Source: an uncultured Oscillospiraceae bacterium (GTDB lineage Bacteria; Bacillota; Clostridia; Oscillospirales; Oscillospiraceae). From it: a stretch of DNA of 39,606 nucleotides. The notes under the pieces are model-generated. The model ran no database searches, was not told the DNA's origin, and saw only the letters and a list, made by a program, of their open reading frames with translations. The translations under genes and the position numbers were made by a program. Shown here piece by piece: positions 1-9,292 of the stretch (positions are counted from its first letter, which is position 1; the number at the start of each line of letters is the position of its first letter). The DNA is taken from NCBI GenBank assembly GCA_910588495.1, contig CAJUPU010000030.1, positions 1 through 39,606 of the forward strand, read 5' to 3'.

Positions 1-183
1 TTAATATCAAGGTTTCTATGCTAAAATCGGAATAATCAGAGAATCGGAATAATCGCTGTAAAGACCGCGCCTCCGCCGTGGAGAACGGGGCGGGGCGGCG
101 TGAAAATACGCGGGCCGCGGACCGGCGGTGGACGCCATGCCGTGGGGGAGCGGCCCCCGGAACATCAGGAGGCAGAGAGAGCT
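1..183. other. Leader region upstream of ychF
   Basis: No gene is seen here. A 13-bp direct repeat (AATCGGAATAATC) occurs at 25-37 and 42-54 in the AT-rich first 60 bases. The rest is GC-rich and could form stem-loops in an ychF leader. A ribosome site (AGGAGGCAGAGAG) sits just before the ATG at 184. The true upstream boundary lies outside the window, so the promoter cannot be placed. Confidence 0.4.
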
Positions 184-1281
184 ATGAAGCTGGGCATCGT
201 GGGACTTCCCAACGTGGGCAAGTCCACCCTATTCAACGCCATCACCAACGCCGGCGCGGAGAGCGCCAACTACCCCTTCTGCACCATCGACCCCAACGTG
301 GGCACCGTGGCCGTGCCGGACAGCCGTTTGGACTGGCTCAGTGACTTCTACAAGCCCAAAAAGACCACCCCCGCCGTGGTGGAGTTCGTGGACATCGCCG
401 GGCTGGTGAAGGGGGCCAGCCGGGGGGAGGGCCTGGGCAACAAGTTTTTGGCCAACATCCGGGAGTGCGCCGCCATCGTCCACGTGGTGCGGTGCTTCGA
501 CGATGAGAACGTGATCCATGTGGAGGGGTCCACCGACCCCGTCCGGGATATGGACATCATCGACCTGGAGCTGATCATGGCGGACGTGGAGATGGCCGAC
601 CGGAGGATCGACAAGGCCCGCAAGGCGGCCAAGGCGGACAAGAAGTTCAACCACGAGGCCGAGGTGTTCGAGGGCCTGCGGGACTGGCTCAACGACGGCA
701 AGTCCGCCCGGTCCTACCTGGGCGAGGTGGACGAGGAGGACGCCGCCCTCATCGCCACCAGCGAGCTGTTGTCCCTGAAGCCGGTGATCTACGCCGCCAA
801 TCTGGACGAGGACGGCTTCGCCGACCCCGACGGGGTGGCCTACTATGGCCAGGTGGCCCGGCGGGCCGCCGCCGAGGGGGCCCAGGTGATCCCGGTGTGC
901 GCCAAGCTGGAGGCGGAGATCGCCGAGCTGCCCGGAGAGGAGAAGGCCATGTTCCTGGAGGACCTGGGCATGGCGGAGTCCGGCCTGGACAGGCTGATCC
1001 GGGCAAGCTATACCCTGCTGGGGCTGATCTCCTTCCTCACCTCTGGGGAGGACGAATGCCGGGCCTGGACCATCACCCGGGGCACCAAGGCCCCCCAGGC
1101 GGCGGGCAAGATCCACACCGACTTCGAGCGGGGCTTCATCCGGGCGGAGACGGTGGCCTTCGAGGATCTGAAAAACTGCGGCTCCATGGCCGCCGCCCGG
1201 GAGAAGGGACTGATCCGCTCCGAGGGCAAGGAGTACGTGGTGCAGGATGGGGACATCATCCTGTTCCGCTTCAATGTCTGA
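184..1281 (+). CDS. ychF: YchF/OLA1-family ribosome-associated ATPase/GTPase
   Basis: Protein of 365 residues, the usual family length. The P-loop GLPNVGKST is at residues 7-15, the G3 motif DIAGLVKGAS follows near residue 70, and the G4 position reads NLDE instead of NKxD; that change is the family hallmark that makes YchF prefer ATP. The C-terminus carries a TGS domain. YchF proteins bind ribosomes and are linked to stress and translation quality control. The reading frame extends upstream to 100, but the ATG at 184 is chosen because it follows an AGGAGG-type ribosome site and gives the conserved MKLGIVGLPN start. A strong terminator at 1301-1336 ends the unit before convergent mobA. Confidence 0.96.
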   Translation: MKLGIVGLPNVGKSTLFNAITNAGAESANYPFCTIDPNVGTVAVPDSRLDWLSDFYKPKKTTPAVVEFVDIAGLVKGASRGEGLGNKFLANIRECAAIVHVVRCFDDENVIHVEGSTDPVRDMDIIDLELIMADVEMADRRIDKARKAAKADKKFNHEAEVFEGLRDWLNDGKSARSYLGEVDEEDAALIATSELLSLKPVIYAANLDEDGFADPDGVAYYGQVARRAAAEGAQVIPVCAKLEAEIAELPGEEKAMFLEDLGMAESGLDRLIRASYTLLGLISFLTSGEDECRAWTITRGTKAPQAAGKIHTDFERGFIRAETVAFEDLKNCGSMAAAREKGLIRSEGKEYVVQDGDIILFRFNV

Positions 1282-1300
1282 CGGGGGATATGGAGGCCGA

Positions 1301-1336
1301 CAGGGGCCGCGGTCCAATGGACCGCGGCCCCTGTTT
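1301..1336 (+). terminator. Intrinsic terminator of ychF
   Basis: A perfect 15-bp inverted repeat (arms 1301-1315 and 1319-1333) with a 3-base loop, followed by TTT. It lies between convergent ychF and mobA; the last T belongs to the mobA stop codon. Confidence 0.8.
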
Positions 1337-1977
1337 CACATGCCCGGAGGGTCGTTTGCCAGCGCCTGGAGCCGCCGGTAGTCCTCCGGGGCGTTGCAGT
1401 TGAGGAACAGCGCCTCGTCCCCGGGCCAGTCCAGCGTCTGGAACCCCACCTGGTCCAGCAGCCGCCGCACGGCGGTGTTCCCGCCCTGGAGCAGCTCCTC
1501 CATGGGCCGGAACAGCTCCCGGCGGTAGATCCCCATCAGCGGCTCCCACTTGCCCCCATGGGCCAGGAGGGTGGCCGCCGCCTCGGAACTCCGGTGAGCC
1601 CCGGCCAGGGCCAGCAGCGCCCGGGCGGGCACCAGGGGGGCGTCCACACTGAGCACCAGGCAGTGAGGGTGATCGGCCCGTTGGAAGCAGGCATGCATCC
1701 CGCTCAGAGGGCCCCGGCCGGGGAGCTCGTCCGGGATGAGCCGGGCCCCCGGGAGGTCCCGGCGGCAGCCGGACAGCATGAGGTCCCGGACCCCCAGCCG
1801 CCGCAGCTTGTCCGCCTGCCACTCCAGCAGGGTGGAGCCCCGGAAGGGGAGGGACGCCTTGTCCCGGCCCATCCGGGAGCTTCTGCCTCCCGCCAGCAAG
1901 ACGGCGGAGATGGCTTCCAGACCGCCCTCCGCCGGGGGGGCAGCCTGTTCCGGCTGTGCCGGATCGGATCGTCTCAT
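1336..1977 (-). CDS. mobA: Molybdenum cofactor guanylyltransferase (MobA-like)
   Basis: Protein of 213 residues. Near residue 26 it has the nucleotidyltransferase signature LLAGGRSSRMGRDK, which binds the GTP phosphates, then a central LSVDAP segment at the place of the metal-binding Asp. MobA links GMP to molybdopterin to give the bis-MGD cofactor; some relatives use CTP instead, and the sequence alone does not separate them with certainty. The N-terminal 20 residues are extra and Pro/Ala-rich. The start at 1977 has an AGGAGCG ribosome site about 9 bases upstream. It is divergent from cysK and convergent with ychF. It fits functionally with modABC and the MoeA-like gene at 23-26.6 kb. Confidence 0.85.
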   Translation of the reverse strand: MRRSDPAQPEQAAPPAEGGLEAISAVLLAGGRSSRMGRDKASLPFRGSTLLEWQADKLRRLGVRDLMLSGCRRDLPGARLIPDELPGRGPLSGMHACFQRADHPHCLVLSVDAPLVPARALLALAGAHRSSEAAATLLAHGGKWEPLMGIYRRELFRPMEELLQGGNTAVRRLLDQVGFQTLDWPGDEALFLNCNAPEDYRRLQALANDPPGM

Positions 1978-2006
1978 ATGGATTCGCTCCTATTCGATGG
2001 AGGCAG

Positions 2007-2035
2007 GTGACACGCCCCCTGTTTTGTGCTATACT
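2007..2035 (+). promoter_or_regulatory. Sigma-A promoter of cysK
   Basis: GTGACA at 2007-2012, a 17-base spacer, and TATACT at 2030-2035 preceded by TG (extended -10). The ribosome site GAGGAGG and the ATG at 2070 follow. Confidence 0.75.
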
Positions 2036-2069
2036 GTCCTCAGAGTCGATCTTGAGGAGGAATTCGATC

Positions 2070-3002
<933 letters not shown>

Positions 3003-3050
3003 GCCGCCCCTCCATGATATGACACAGCCCCGTCCGGGGCGGTAAAAAGG

Positions 3051-3090
3051 TGCCTGGGAGCGCTTCTTTCGAAACGCTCCCAGGCATTTT
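3051..3090 (+). terminator. Intrinsic terminator of cysK
   Basis: A 12-bp stem TGCCTGGGAGCG / CGCTCCCAGGCA (3051-3062 and 3075-3086) followed by TTTT. A smaller GCCCC-GTCC-GGGGC hairpin lies just before it at 3027-3040. Confidence 0.85.
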
Positions 3091-3120
3091 GCGCTGCTAG
3101 ATCAGGTCTTTCACCTCAGA

Positions 3121-6100
3121 TCAGGCCCGGTTGCCGGTGATGTCCCGGTACAGGAAGGTCACGATCTGGGCCCGCTTGCAGTACTCGTTGGGGCCGAAGG
3201 TGGTGGCGGAGGTGCCGTTGGTCACGCCCTTGGAGTTGGCCCAGGACACGGCCTTGGCGTAGTACTCCCGGCTGTTCACATCATAGAAGCCGCTGTTGGT
3301 GCCGGCCGCGGGAGAACCCTCGTAACGGTACAGGAAGGTCACGGCCTGGCCGCGGGTGACGTACTGCCCCACGCCGAACTGGTTGGCGCTGACGCCGTTG
3401 GTGATGCCCTTGGACACCGCCCACAGCACCGCGTTGTAGTAGTAGCTGCCCGCCTGCACGTCCCAGAACGGGTTACGCACGCTGCTGCTCACCGCGGGAG
3501 AACCGGCGGCACGCCACAGGAAGGTCACCATATCCTCGCGGGTGCACACGTTCTCGGAGCCGAAGGTGTAGGTGCTGGTGCCGTTGGTGATGCCCCGCTC
3601 CACGGCCCAGCGGACCGGGTTGGAGTAGTACTCATAGGACCACACGTCCTGGAACAGGGTGCCGTTGTTGGCGTCGAACCTGGGGGTGACGGTGACGGTG
3701 TTGTAGCCGGAGGGCACCGTGAACTGGAAGGTGTTGGCGCCGGTGCGCACGGCGGTGGCGCCGGTGACGCTGACGCCCATGGTGCGCTGGTTGGTGCCGG
3801 GGGTGGTGGTGACGGTCACGGTGGTGCCGGGCGCCACCTGGTTATTGCCCGCGCTGGTGTAGGCGGAGCCGCCGGTGGTGCTGGACACGTTGACGGTGGG
3901 ATTGGTGGTGGTCTGGGTCTTGGTGAAGCTGGGCGTCACGGTCACGGAGCCGGAGGGCATGGTGAAGCTGTAGCTGCTGCCGGAGCCGGACACGCTGACC
4001 GCCTTGCCGGAGGAGTCCTTGACGGACACGCCGGAGGGGCTGTAGCCCGCCTGGGCGGACAGGGTGACGGTCACCTTCTGGCCCGCGGTGGCCGGGTTGG
4101 CGCTGACGCTGGCGGAGCCGCCGGTGGCGCTGGCCACGGTGATGTTGCCGCCGGTGGGCGCGGTGTCGCGCTTGAGCTGGAAGGTGTAGGTATAGCCGCT
4201 GGGATTCTGGGTGTCCACGTTCTGGGAGGTGCACTTGATGGGCAGGTCGCCCAGGGCCTTCACCATGATCTTCCGGGCGTAGCCGGTGAGGGTGAAGTCA
4301 CAGCTGCCCTTGTAGCTGCCCTCCACGGTGATGGTGTCCATCGTCTCCGTCACCTGAGTGCCGTCGGCGGTGTTGGGCTGGGTCTTGCCGGGAATGGTGT
4401 CGTCCACCGCGGCCTGGAGGGTGTCGTACTTGCAGAGGATCTCGGGCACACGAGCATTGCCAGCGGCATTATTTTTAATGTCGCTCTCTATCTCGATCAG
4501 GCCGTCCGCGCCGTTGATCTCGACGGCGCCCAGGCCGTTGGTCCCGGCATGATTGATCTTCCACCCGTCCGCGTCAGTACCGGCGTAGACATACTTGCCG
4601 TCCTGGTGCATGTACTGCGTCTCGAGGGCATCAAGTCCCAGCTTCACCTGGACGGGGTTGGTCATGTCGCCGGTGAGGGCGCCCAGGGCCCGGCCGGCCT
4701 GCACGGTGTAGACGAAGTCTGCATCGTAGTCATCGCCGCTCACGTCCACCCGGTAATAGGGGGTGAGGGTGGCGGTCAGGGTGCCGGTGCTGGGGTTGTA
4801 GTCGGTGACGTTCACCACCAGGTAGGGCACGATGTAAGCCTTATTGAACTTATCTTTGATCTTCTTGATGTCACCCGAGGCGCTGTTCACGTTGAGGAAG
4901 TCCTTCAGGTTGCCGGTGTGCTTGGAGAGATACTCCGTACCGTCGGGCTTGGTGTAGCCCTTCTGCCAGATGGTGTTCTGGGCGTTGGTGATCCAGTTGG
5001 CCACGCTGTCGTTGCTGGTGATGGTGGCCTGGGCGGCGTTGATGGCCTCCAGCATGGCCCGGTTCTGCGCACCAGCGCCGTTGAAGATGAACAGGCCGTC
5101 CTCCTGCATCTTGTCGATGAGGTTTTTCTTGGCGTCGGCGGACCAGCTGCTCAGCTTGCCGCCCACGGTGACCACCAGGGCGCTTCCGGCTTCAGGAGCA
5201 TGCAGGCCCAGGGCGCTGGCGGACACGGCCAGGTTGGCGGTGACGGTGTACCGCGCGCCGGTGCCCCGGTTCAGCACCAGAGCGCCGTCCTGGATGATGG
5301 CGCCGTAGGCGTCCAGGCTGGGCTGGATGGCGTTGAAGGACACCGCCTTGGTGTTCGCGTTCCAGTCGATCACCACGTCCTCCAGGACCAGGACAGAGCC
5401 GTCAGGCTTGATCACATCGGTGGTCAGGTCTACCTGGATGGAGGCGTAGCCGCCCGCCCCGGCCACGATCGCGCCGGACAGGTTGATGGTGTTCCCGCTC
5501 AGGGTCACCTTCACGTTACCGTTACCCACCGCAGTGGAGCCCGAGGTGGTGGCGTTGGTGATCTTCATCACCTCGGCGGAGGTGTCGGTGGAATCCAGGA
5601 CCAAGGTGCCAGTGACCGCCGGGATCGCCACCTCGGTGCCGGAGGGGAAGCTGGTGCCCTCCGCCGCACCACCAGGCGTTCCGTTACCCACGATCCACTT
5701 GGCCACGCCGGTGTTGTTCACCCGGGTGGGCAGGGCGATGCCGGTGGTGGTGCTGTACTTGATGTAGGCCCAGGGGTTGCCGCCGAAGTTCAGCTGGAGC
5801 GTGCTGGTCCCAGGTTCGCCCTGGCCCAGGATGACGATGGGCTCATCGTCCTTCGCGGGGGTGGTGGCGGCGATGTCGGAGATGGCCTGGGTCAGCTCGT
5901 TCCGGTTGTAGAGGGCCTTCCTATCGGCCTTGTCCTTGACGGGCACGATGAACTGGATGTTGGCGTTGTCCACCCAGTCGATGTTGGCCACCTTGCCCAG
6001 CTCGTCGGCGGTGGCGGAGCTGAAGGTGCCGCCCTTGACGCCCTTGCCGGTGTAACCGGTGAGGGTCAACGTGCCGTAGTAGTTGTCCCGGGTGGCGGGC

Positions 6101-7383
6101 CAGCTGCTGATCTTCAGGTTGGAACCCTTGGTGGTGGTGACCCCATCAAAGGTGCTGTTGGTGGCGGTGATGGACAGGGTGGTGGTGTCCGTCGCGCCCA
6201 GGGTGAGCATGCCGATATCGTCGTTGTTCCCGGCGATGGTCAGGGAACCGGCGTTCACGGTGATATTGCCCACCGTGGCGTTGGTCACGCTGACGGTGCC
6301 CTTGTTGGTGGTGACAGGGCCCACGTTGATGTCGTTGGTGGTGCGGTTGATGGTGATGGTGCTGGAGGCGGTGGTGTCGGAGCTGCTGTTGTCGATGCTG
6401 TCCACCTCACCGCCGTTGACGGTGACGGAGGGGACCGCGCCGTTGGCGGTGCTGTTCGTGTTGTTTTGCACCGTGACATCGCCGATATCAGACAGGCCGC
6501 CGATGGTCAGGGAGCCGCCGTTGCTCTCCAGGGAGACCGCGCCGCTGGTGGTGTCCTGGAGGCTGACGGTGCTGCCGTCGCCGGTGATAGTGATATCGTC
6601 CGTGCCGGTGGCCCCCTTGGTGGTCAGCCGCTGGGCGGCGTAGGTGGTCGTGCCCTTGGCGTCCTGGCTTTCGCCGCTCATGGTGATCGAGGCGAATGTG
6701 CAGTTGGTCAGGGTCACGGTGTTGGTCCGGCCCGTCAGGCTGATCGCGCCCACGTTCACGTTGGTGGCGTTCACCGTCAGGCCGCTGGTGAGCTTGGCGC
6801 CGTAGTCGTCACGGTCGGTGGTCAGGCCGACCACCTTGCCCTTCTGTCCGGTGGGATTCAGCTTGTCGGTGACGGTGATGCTGGTCATGGCCTGATCTCT
6901 GTTGGCGCCGCAGGCGTTCAGGTCGGTCGGGAGGGTCAGGGTCTGGCCGTTCACGTCCACGTTCAGGCTGGTGGGCCAGGGTCTGTTGAAGTTGGGGGCG
7001 GCGCCCAGCAGGGTGAAGCTGCTGGGGGCGGTGGTCCCGGTGACCTTGCTCTCATAGGTAGCGCCATCGGGATACCAAGCGCCGCTGGTGCCCACGCCGA
7101 TGATGAAGCCGCTCTGGGCCTCATAGACCTGGATCTCACCGGCGGTGTTCGCCGGGGCGTTCCAGTACCAATGTCCGGCCTCTTTTTTGATGCCGTTGGA
7201 GTAGTCGGTGCTGGCCTGGTAGGTGAAGCTCTTGCCCACCGGGTTTTTCGCCACCTCAGCCTCGCTCGTGCCAGTGGTGGCATCAACAGGGGCCTTGTAC
7301 GTCGTTGCCGCGAAGGCGGACATGGGCAGCAATGTCAGCACCATGGCCAGGGCCAGGGCCGCCGACAAAAGTCGTTTCTTCAT
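3121..7383 (-). CDS. Large SLH-anchored surface protein
   Basis: Protein of 1,420 residues. A classic signal peptide (MKKRLLSAALALAMVLTLLP...AFA) covers residues 1-25. A long Thr/Val/Gly-rich region follows with many short beta-strand repeats (for example TVTNATVGNITV, TLTNCTFASITM), suggesting a beta-helix-like stalk. Around residues 1090-1240 there are two beta-rich repeats built on ATGGSASVSANPATAG and STTGGSAYTSAG, like divergent InlB B-repeats. Three SLH domains fill about 1240-1415 (YSNPVRWAVERGITNGT, YNAVLWAVSKGITNGV, YAKAVSWANSKGVTNGT), which bind pyruvylated wall polysaccharide. The frame extends upstream, but the ATG at 7383 directly follows AAGGAGG and starts the signal peptide. 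An S-layer or adhesin role is inferred; the ligand is unknown. Confidence 0.9.
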   Translation of the reverse strand: MKKRLLSAALALAMVLTLLPMSAFAATTYKAPVDATTGTSEAEVAKNPVGKSFTYQASTDYSNGIKKEAGHWYWNAPANTAGEIQVYEAQSGFIIGVGTSGAWYPDGATYESKVTGTTAPSSFTLLGAAPNFNRPWPTSLNVDVNGQTLTLPTDLNACGANRDQAMTSITVTDKLNPTGQKGKVVGLTTDRDDYGAKLTSGLTVNATNVNVGAISLTGRTNTVTLTNCTFASITMSGESQDAKGTTTYAAQRLTTKGATGTDDITITGDGSTVSLQDTTSGAVSLESNGGSLTIGGLSDIGDVTVQNNTNSTANGAVPSVTVNGGEVDSIDNSSSDTTASSTITINRTTNDINVGPVTTNKGTVSVTNATVGNITVNAGSLTIAGNNDDIGMLTLGATDTTTLSITATNSTFDGVTTTKGSNLKISSWPATRDNYYGTLTLTGYTGKGVKGGTFSSATADELGKVANIDWVDNANIQFIVPVKDKADRKALYNRNELTQAISDIAATTPAKDDEPIVILGQGEPGTSTLQLNFGGNPWAYIKYSTTTGIALPTRVNNTGVAKWIVGNGTPGGAAEGTSFPSGTEVAIPAVTGTLVLDSTDTSAEVMKITNATTSGSTAVGNGNVKVTLSGNTINLSGAIVAGAGGYASIQVDLTTDVIKPDGSVLVLEDVVIDWNANTKAVSFNAIQPSLDAYGAIIQDGALVLNRGTGARYTVTANLAVSASALGLHAPEAGSALVVTVGGKLSSWSADAKKNLIDKMQEDGLFIFNGAGAQNRAMLEAINAAQATITSNDSVANWITNAQNTIWQKGYTKPDGTEYLSKHTGNLKDFLNVNSASGDIKKIKDKFNKAYIVPYLVVNVTDYNPSTGTLTATLTPYYRVDVSGDDYDADFVYTVQAGRALGALTGDMTNPVQVKLGLDALETQYMHQDGKYVYAGTDADGWKINHAGTNGLGAVEINGADGLIEIESDIKNNAAGNARVPEILCKYDTLQAAVDDTIPGKTQPNTADGTQVTETMDTITVEGSYKGSCDFTLTGYARKIMVKALGDLPIKCTSQNVDTQNPSGYTYTFQLKRDTAPTGGNITVASATGGSASVSANPATAGQKVTVTLSAQAGYSPSGVSVKDSSGKAVSVSGSGSSYSFTMPSGSVTVTPSFTKTQTTTNPTVNVSSTTGGSAYTSAGNNQVAPGTTVTVTTTPGTNQRTMGVSVTGATAVRTGANTFQFTVPSGYNTVTVTPRFDANNGTLFQDVWSYEYYSNPVRWAVERGITNGTSTYTFGSENVCTREDMVTFLWRAAGSPAVSSSVRNPFWDVQAGSYYYNAVLWAVSKGITNGVSANQFGVGQYVTRGQAVTFLYRYEGSPAAGTNSGFYDVNSREYYAKAVSWANSKGVTNGTSATTFGPNEYCKRAQIVTFLYRDITGNRA

Positions 7384-7535
7384 GTACTTCTTCCTCCTTG
7401 TTTCTGGTTTAGGTAGCTGTGTTCGCCGGTCTGGCCGGCATGGTCTGTCCCCTTTTGGGGTGTGGCCGGGCATACGGCCCTCCTTCCATCGGAATGATTG
7501 GCTGACGCCTCCGACGCCACAATTATACGGCTACT

Positions 7536-7563
7536 ATTATACTCTATCGGCAAAAATTTGCAA
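7536..7563 (-). promoter_or_regulatory. Promoter of the SLH protein gene
   Basis: Read on the minus strand: TTGCAA (7563-7558), a 16-base spacer, TATAAT (7541-7536). It leaves a leader of about 145 bases before the start codon at 7383. Confidence 0.7.
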
Positions 7564-7621
7564 GGCTTAATGGAGATTTTTTGGAAAAATAAATGGAAGG
7601 ACCGACAGGATCTGTCAGTCC

Positions 7622-7650
7622 TTGCGTTTTCCCGGAAGGTGTGGTATGAT
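7622..7650 (+). promoter_or_regulatory. Promoter of the small toxin-like gene
   Basis: TTGCGT at 7622-7627, a 17-base spacer, TATGAT at 7645-7650. Transcription would begin near 7657, so the transcript starts with the sequence that can pair with its own 3' end. An imperfect hairpin (7599-7621) lies just upstream. Confidence 0.65.
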
Positions 7651-7725
7651 ATGAAGTAAGGTGCCGTTACATAAAAACGGCGGTCAGCGGCCTCCCCCAC
7701 TCTCTTGTGGAGGGAGGTGGTGCGG

Positions 7726-7821
7726 ATGGGAGACGGGCGCTGGGCGCGAGTCCGGCGTATTGTGGTGTGGTTCATCGTTGTGTTCGTTCTGATGATCCTC
7801 ACGGCCCAAAAAGCGTGTTGA
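7726..7821 (+). CDS. Small hydrophobic peptide, putative type I toxin
   Basis: A 31-residue peptide: a short basic N-terminus (MGDGRWARVRR), one membrane-length hydrophobic stretch (IVVWFIVVFVLMILTA), and a polar tail (QKAC). A strong GGAGGGAGG ribosome site lies 6 bases before the ATG. It is too short for normal gene calling. Its size, charge and single membrane segment match the short holin-like or Fst-like membrane toxins of Firmicutes, and the surrounding transcript has the pairing ends expected of such loci. No specific family assignment is claimed. It has its own promoter at 7622-7650 and lies between divergent transcription units. Confidence 0.6.
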   Translation: MGDGRWARVRRIVVWFIVVFVLMILTAQKAC

Positions 7822-7849
7822 CCGCTCGGCTGCAACCCAAGCGGTCAAC
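7806..7849 (-). terminator. Possible terminator of an antisense RNA to the toxin-like gene
   Basis: On the minus strand a perfect 10-bp stem GTTGACCGCT / AGCGGTCAAC (7849-7840 and 7826-7817) is followed by ACGC and TTTTT. This could end an antisense RNA that starts near 7860-7900 and covers the 3' part of the toxin transcript. A convincing antisense promoter was not found: only a CATAAT -10-like element at 7865-7860. Confidence 0.4.
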
Positions 7850-7969
7850 GTGAACCCAAATTATGTTGACTAAAAGGAGCTGCTGACCGTCGTAACGGCA
7901 CCCCTTCATATGCCTATATGATACAGCGTCATGGATGATTTGTCAAGGGTGCAAAGAGGAGGCGTACCG

Positions 7970-9184
7970 ATGGACTACGACACCCTGCTGTCCGGCTGCT
8001 GCGAGATGGGCCGGAAGCTTTTGGAGCACGGCGCGGAGATCCAGCGCGCGGAGGACACGATCCACCGCCTGCTGGCGGCCTACGGCCTGGAGGGGGAGGT
8101 GTTCGCCATCCCCAACTGTGTGATCGTCAGCGCCGCCTGCCCGGACGGCCGGGTGCGCACGGTGATGCGCCGGGTGGGCCAGGCGTCGGTGGACATCGAG
8201 GGGATCGAGCGGTTCAACGACCTGTCCCGCCGGCTGTGCGCCGGCCCGCCCGGCGACCCGGCCCAGCTGCTGCGCCGGTGCGGGGAGACGGAGCGGGGCC
8301 TGCGGCGGTATCCGGCGGCGCTGTGCCTGCTGGGGTACTTCGTGGGGGCGTTTTTTTTCGCGCTGTTCTTCTCCGGCGGCTGGGCGGAGGCCGCCGCCGC
8401 CGGGCTGGCGGGGCTGGCGGGCGGGGCGTGCCTGACCCTGCTGGGCAAGGCGGGGGCCAACCCCTTCCTGGCCACGATGGCGTCGGCCTTCGTGCTGGGC
8501 GGGGCGGCCTGCGGTCCGGCGGCGCTGGGGGCGCCCGTCAGCGTGGAGATCGCCACCGCCGGGGCCATCATGGTGCTGGTGCCCGGGCTGGTGTTCACCA
8601 ATTTCATGAGCGACCTGCTCACCGGCGACATGGTGGCGGGGCTGGCCACCTTTGCCCGGGCGGTGCTGTCGGCGGGGGCGATCGCCCTGGGGGCGGGGCT
8701 GGCCATGGCCCTGCTCCAGGGGGCGGGGCCCGCCCAGTCCGGGGCGGTGGTGGAGTACGCCCCGCCGCTCTACTGCGCCTTCGCCTTCGTGGCCTGCCTG
8801 GGCTTCTGCGCCCCCTACAACGCCCAGGGGGTGGGGGCGCTGCTGTGCGGCCTGGGGGGCGCGCTGGGCTGGGCGGCCTATCTGGCGGCCATGGCGGTGT
8901 GGGGCGACCCCTTCGCCGCCAGCCTGATCGCGGCGGTGACGGTGTCCGCCTGGTCGGAGCGGATGGCCCGCTGGCGGCGGTGCCCGGCCACCTCCTATCT
9001 GATCGTGGGCATCTTCCCGCTGGTGCCGGGGCTGACGATCTACCAGGCCATGGAGCACGGCCTCCGGGGGGACACGGGGCGGTTCCTGGATACCTTTTTC
9101 CGCACCATGGGCATCGCGGGGTGTCTGGCGCTGGGGCTGCTGCTGGTGGCGTCGGCGCTGTCGCTGTGGCGCAGGCGGTCCTGA
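7970..9184 (+). CDS. Threonine/serine exporter, ThrE-like (two-domain fusion)
   Basis: A 404-residue inner-membrane protein. Residues 1-110 are a soluble domain that opens with CCEMGRKLLEHGAEIQRAEDTI, typical of the ThrE/DUF1212 family, followed by about ten membrane segments. The second half (after about 260) resembles the ThrE_2/DUF3815 partner, so both halves that are separate genes in many Firmicutes are fused here. The family exports threonine and serine; the substrate here is inferred from family only. ATG 7970 is preferred over 7931 because an AGAGGAGG site lies 7 bases upstream. It may have a weak promoter (TATGAT at 7917-7922). No clear terminator follows. Confidence 0.82.
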   Translation: MDYDTLLSGCCEMGRKLLEHGAEIQRAEDTIHRLLAAYGLEGEVFAIPNCVIVSAACPDGRVRTVMRRVGQASVDIEGIERFNDLSRRLCAGPPGDPAQLLRRCGETERGLRRYPAALCLLGYFVGAFFFALFFSGGWAEAAAAGLAGLAGGACLTLLGKAGANPFLATMASAFVLGGAACGPAALGAPVSVEIATAGAIMVLVPGLVFTNFMSDLLTGDMVAGLATFARAVLSAGAIALGAGLAMALLQGAGPAQSGAVVEYAPPLYCAFAFVACLGFCAPYNAQGVGALLCGLGGALGWAAYLAAMAVWGDPFAASLIAAVTVSAWSERMARWRRCPATSYLIVGIFPLVPGLTIYQAMEHGLRGDTGRFLDTFFRTMGIAGCLALGLLLVASALSLWRRRS

Positions 9185-9227
9185 CGGACTGTTACCGTTT
9201 CGTCACCCATTTGTGATCCTTTGTTCC

Positions 9228-9256
9228 TTGACCTGCCTGAGCGGGTGTGTTAACAT
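9228..9256 (+). promoter_or_regulatory. Promoter of the SGNH lipoprotein gene
   Basis: TTGACC (9228-9233), a 17-base spacer, TAACAT (9251-9256) preceded by TGT (extended -10). A TAAAGGAG ribosome site follows at 9274-9281. Confidence 0.65.
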
Positions 9257-9292
9257 AACTCCAAACATCGAGATAAAGGAGTTCGTATCGAA

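Larger units (their letters stand above)
7660..7902 (+). repeat. Paired ends of a type I toxin-like transcript
   Basis: GGTGCCGTTAC (7660-7670) is the exact complement of GTAACGGCACC (7892-7902), and next to them CGGTCAGC (7681-7688) is the exact complement of GCTGACCG (7882-7889). These 11-bp and 8-bp matches would fold the 5' end of the transcript onto its 3' end around the small gene at 7726-7821. Such long-range 5'-3' pairing is typical of type I toxin mRNAs. Confidence 0.65.

Noticed and set aside
3121..7383. Tandem DNA repeats or a CRISPR array within the SLH gene
   Set aside because: The repetition is at the protein level (Thr/Val/Gly strands) and in irregular units; no regular repeat-spacer pattern exists.
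4549..7416. A 955-codon open frame on the plus strand opposite the SLH gene
   Set aside because: It mirrors the repeated, GC-rich SLH coding sequence, has no ribosome site or domain, and reads as low-complexity Gly/Val/His protein.
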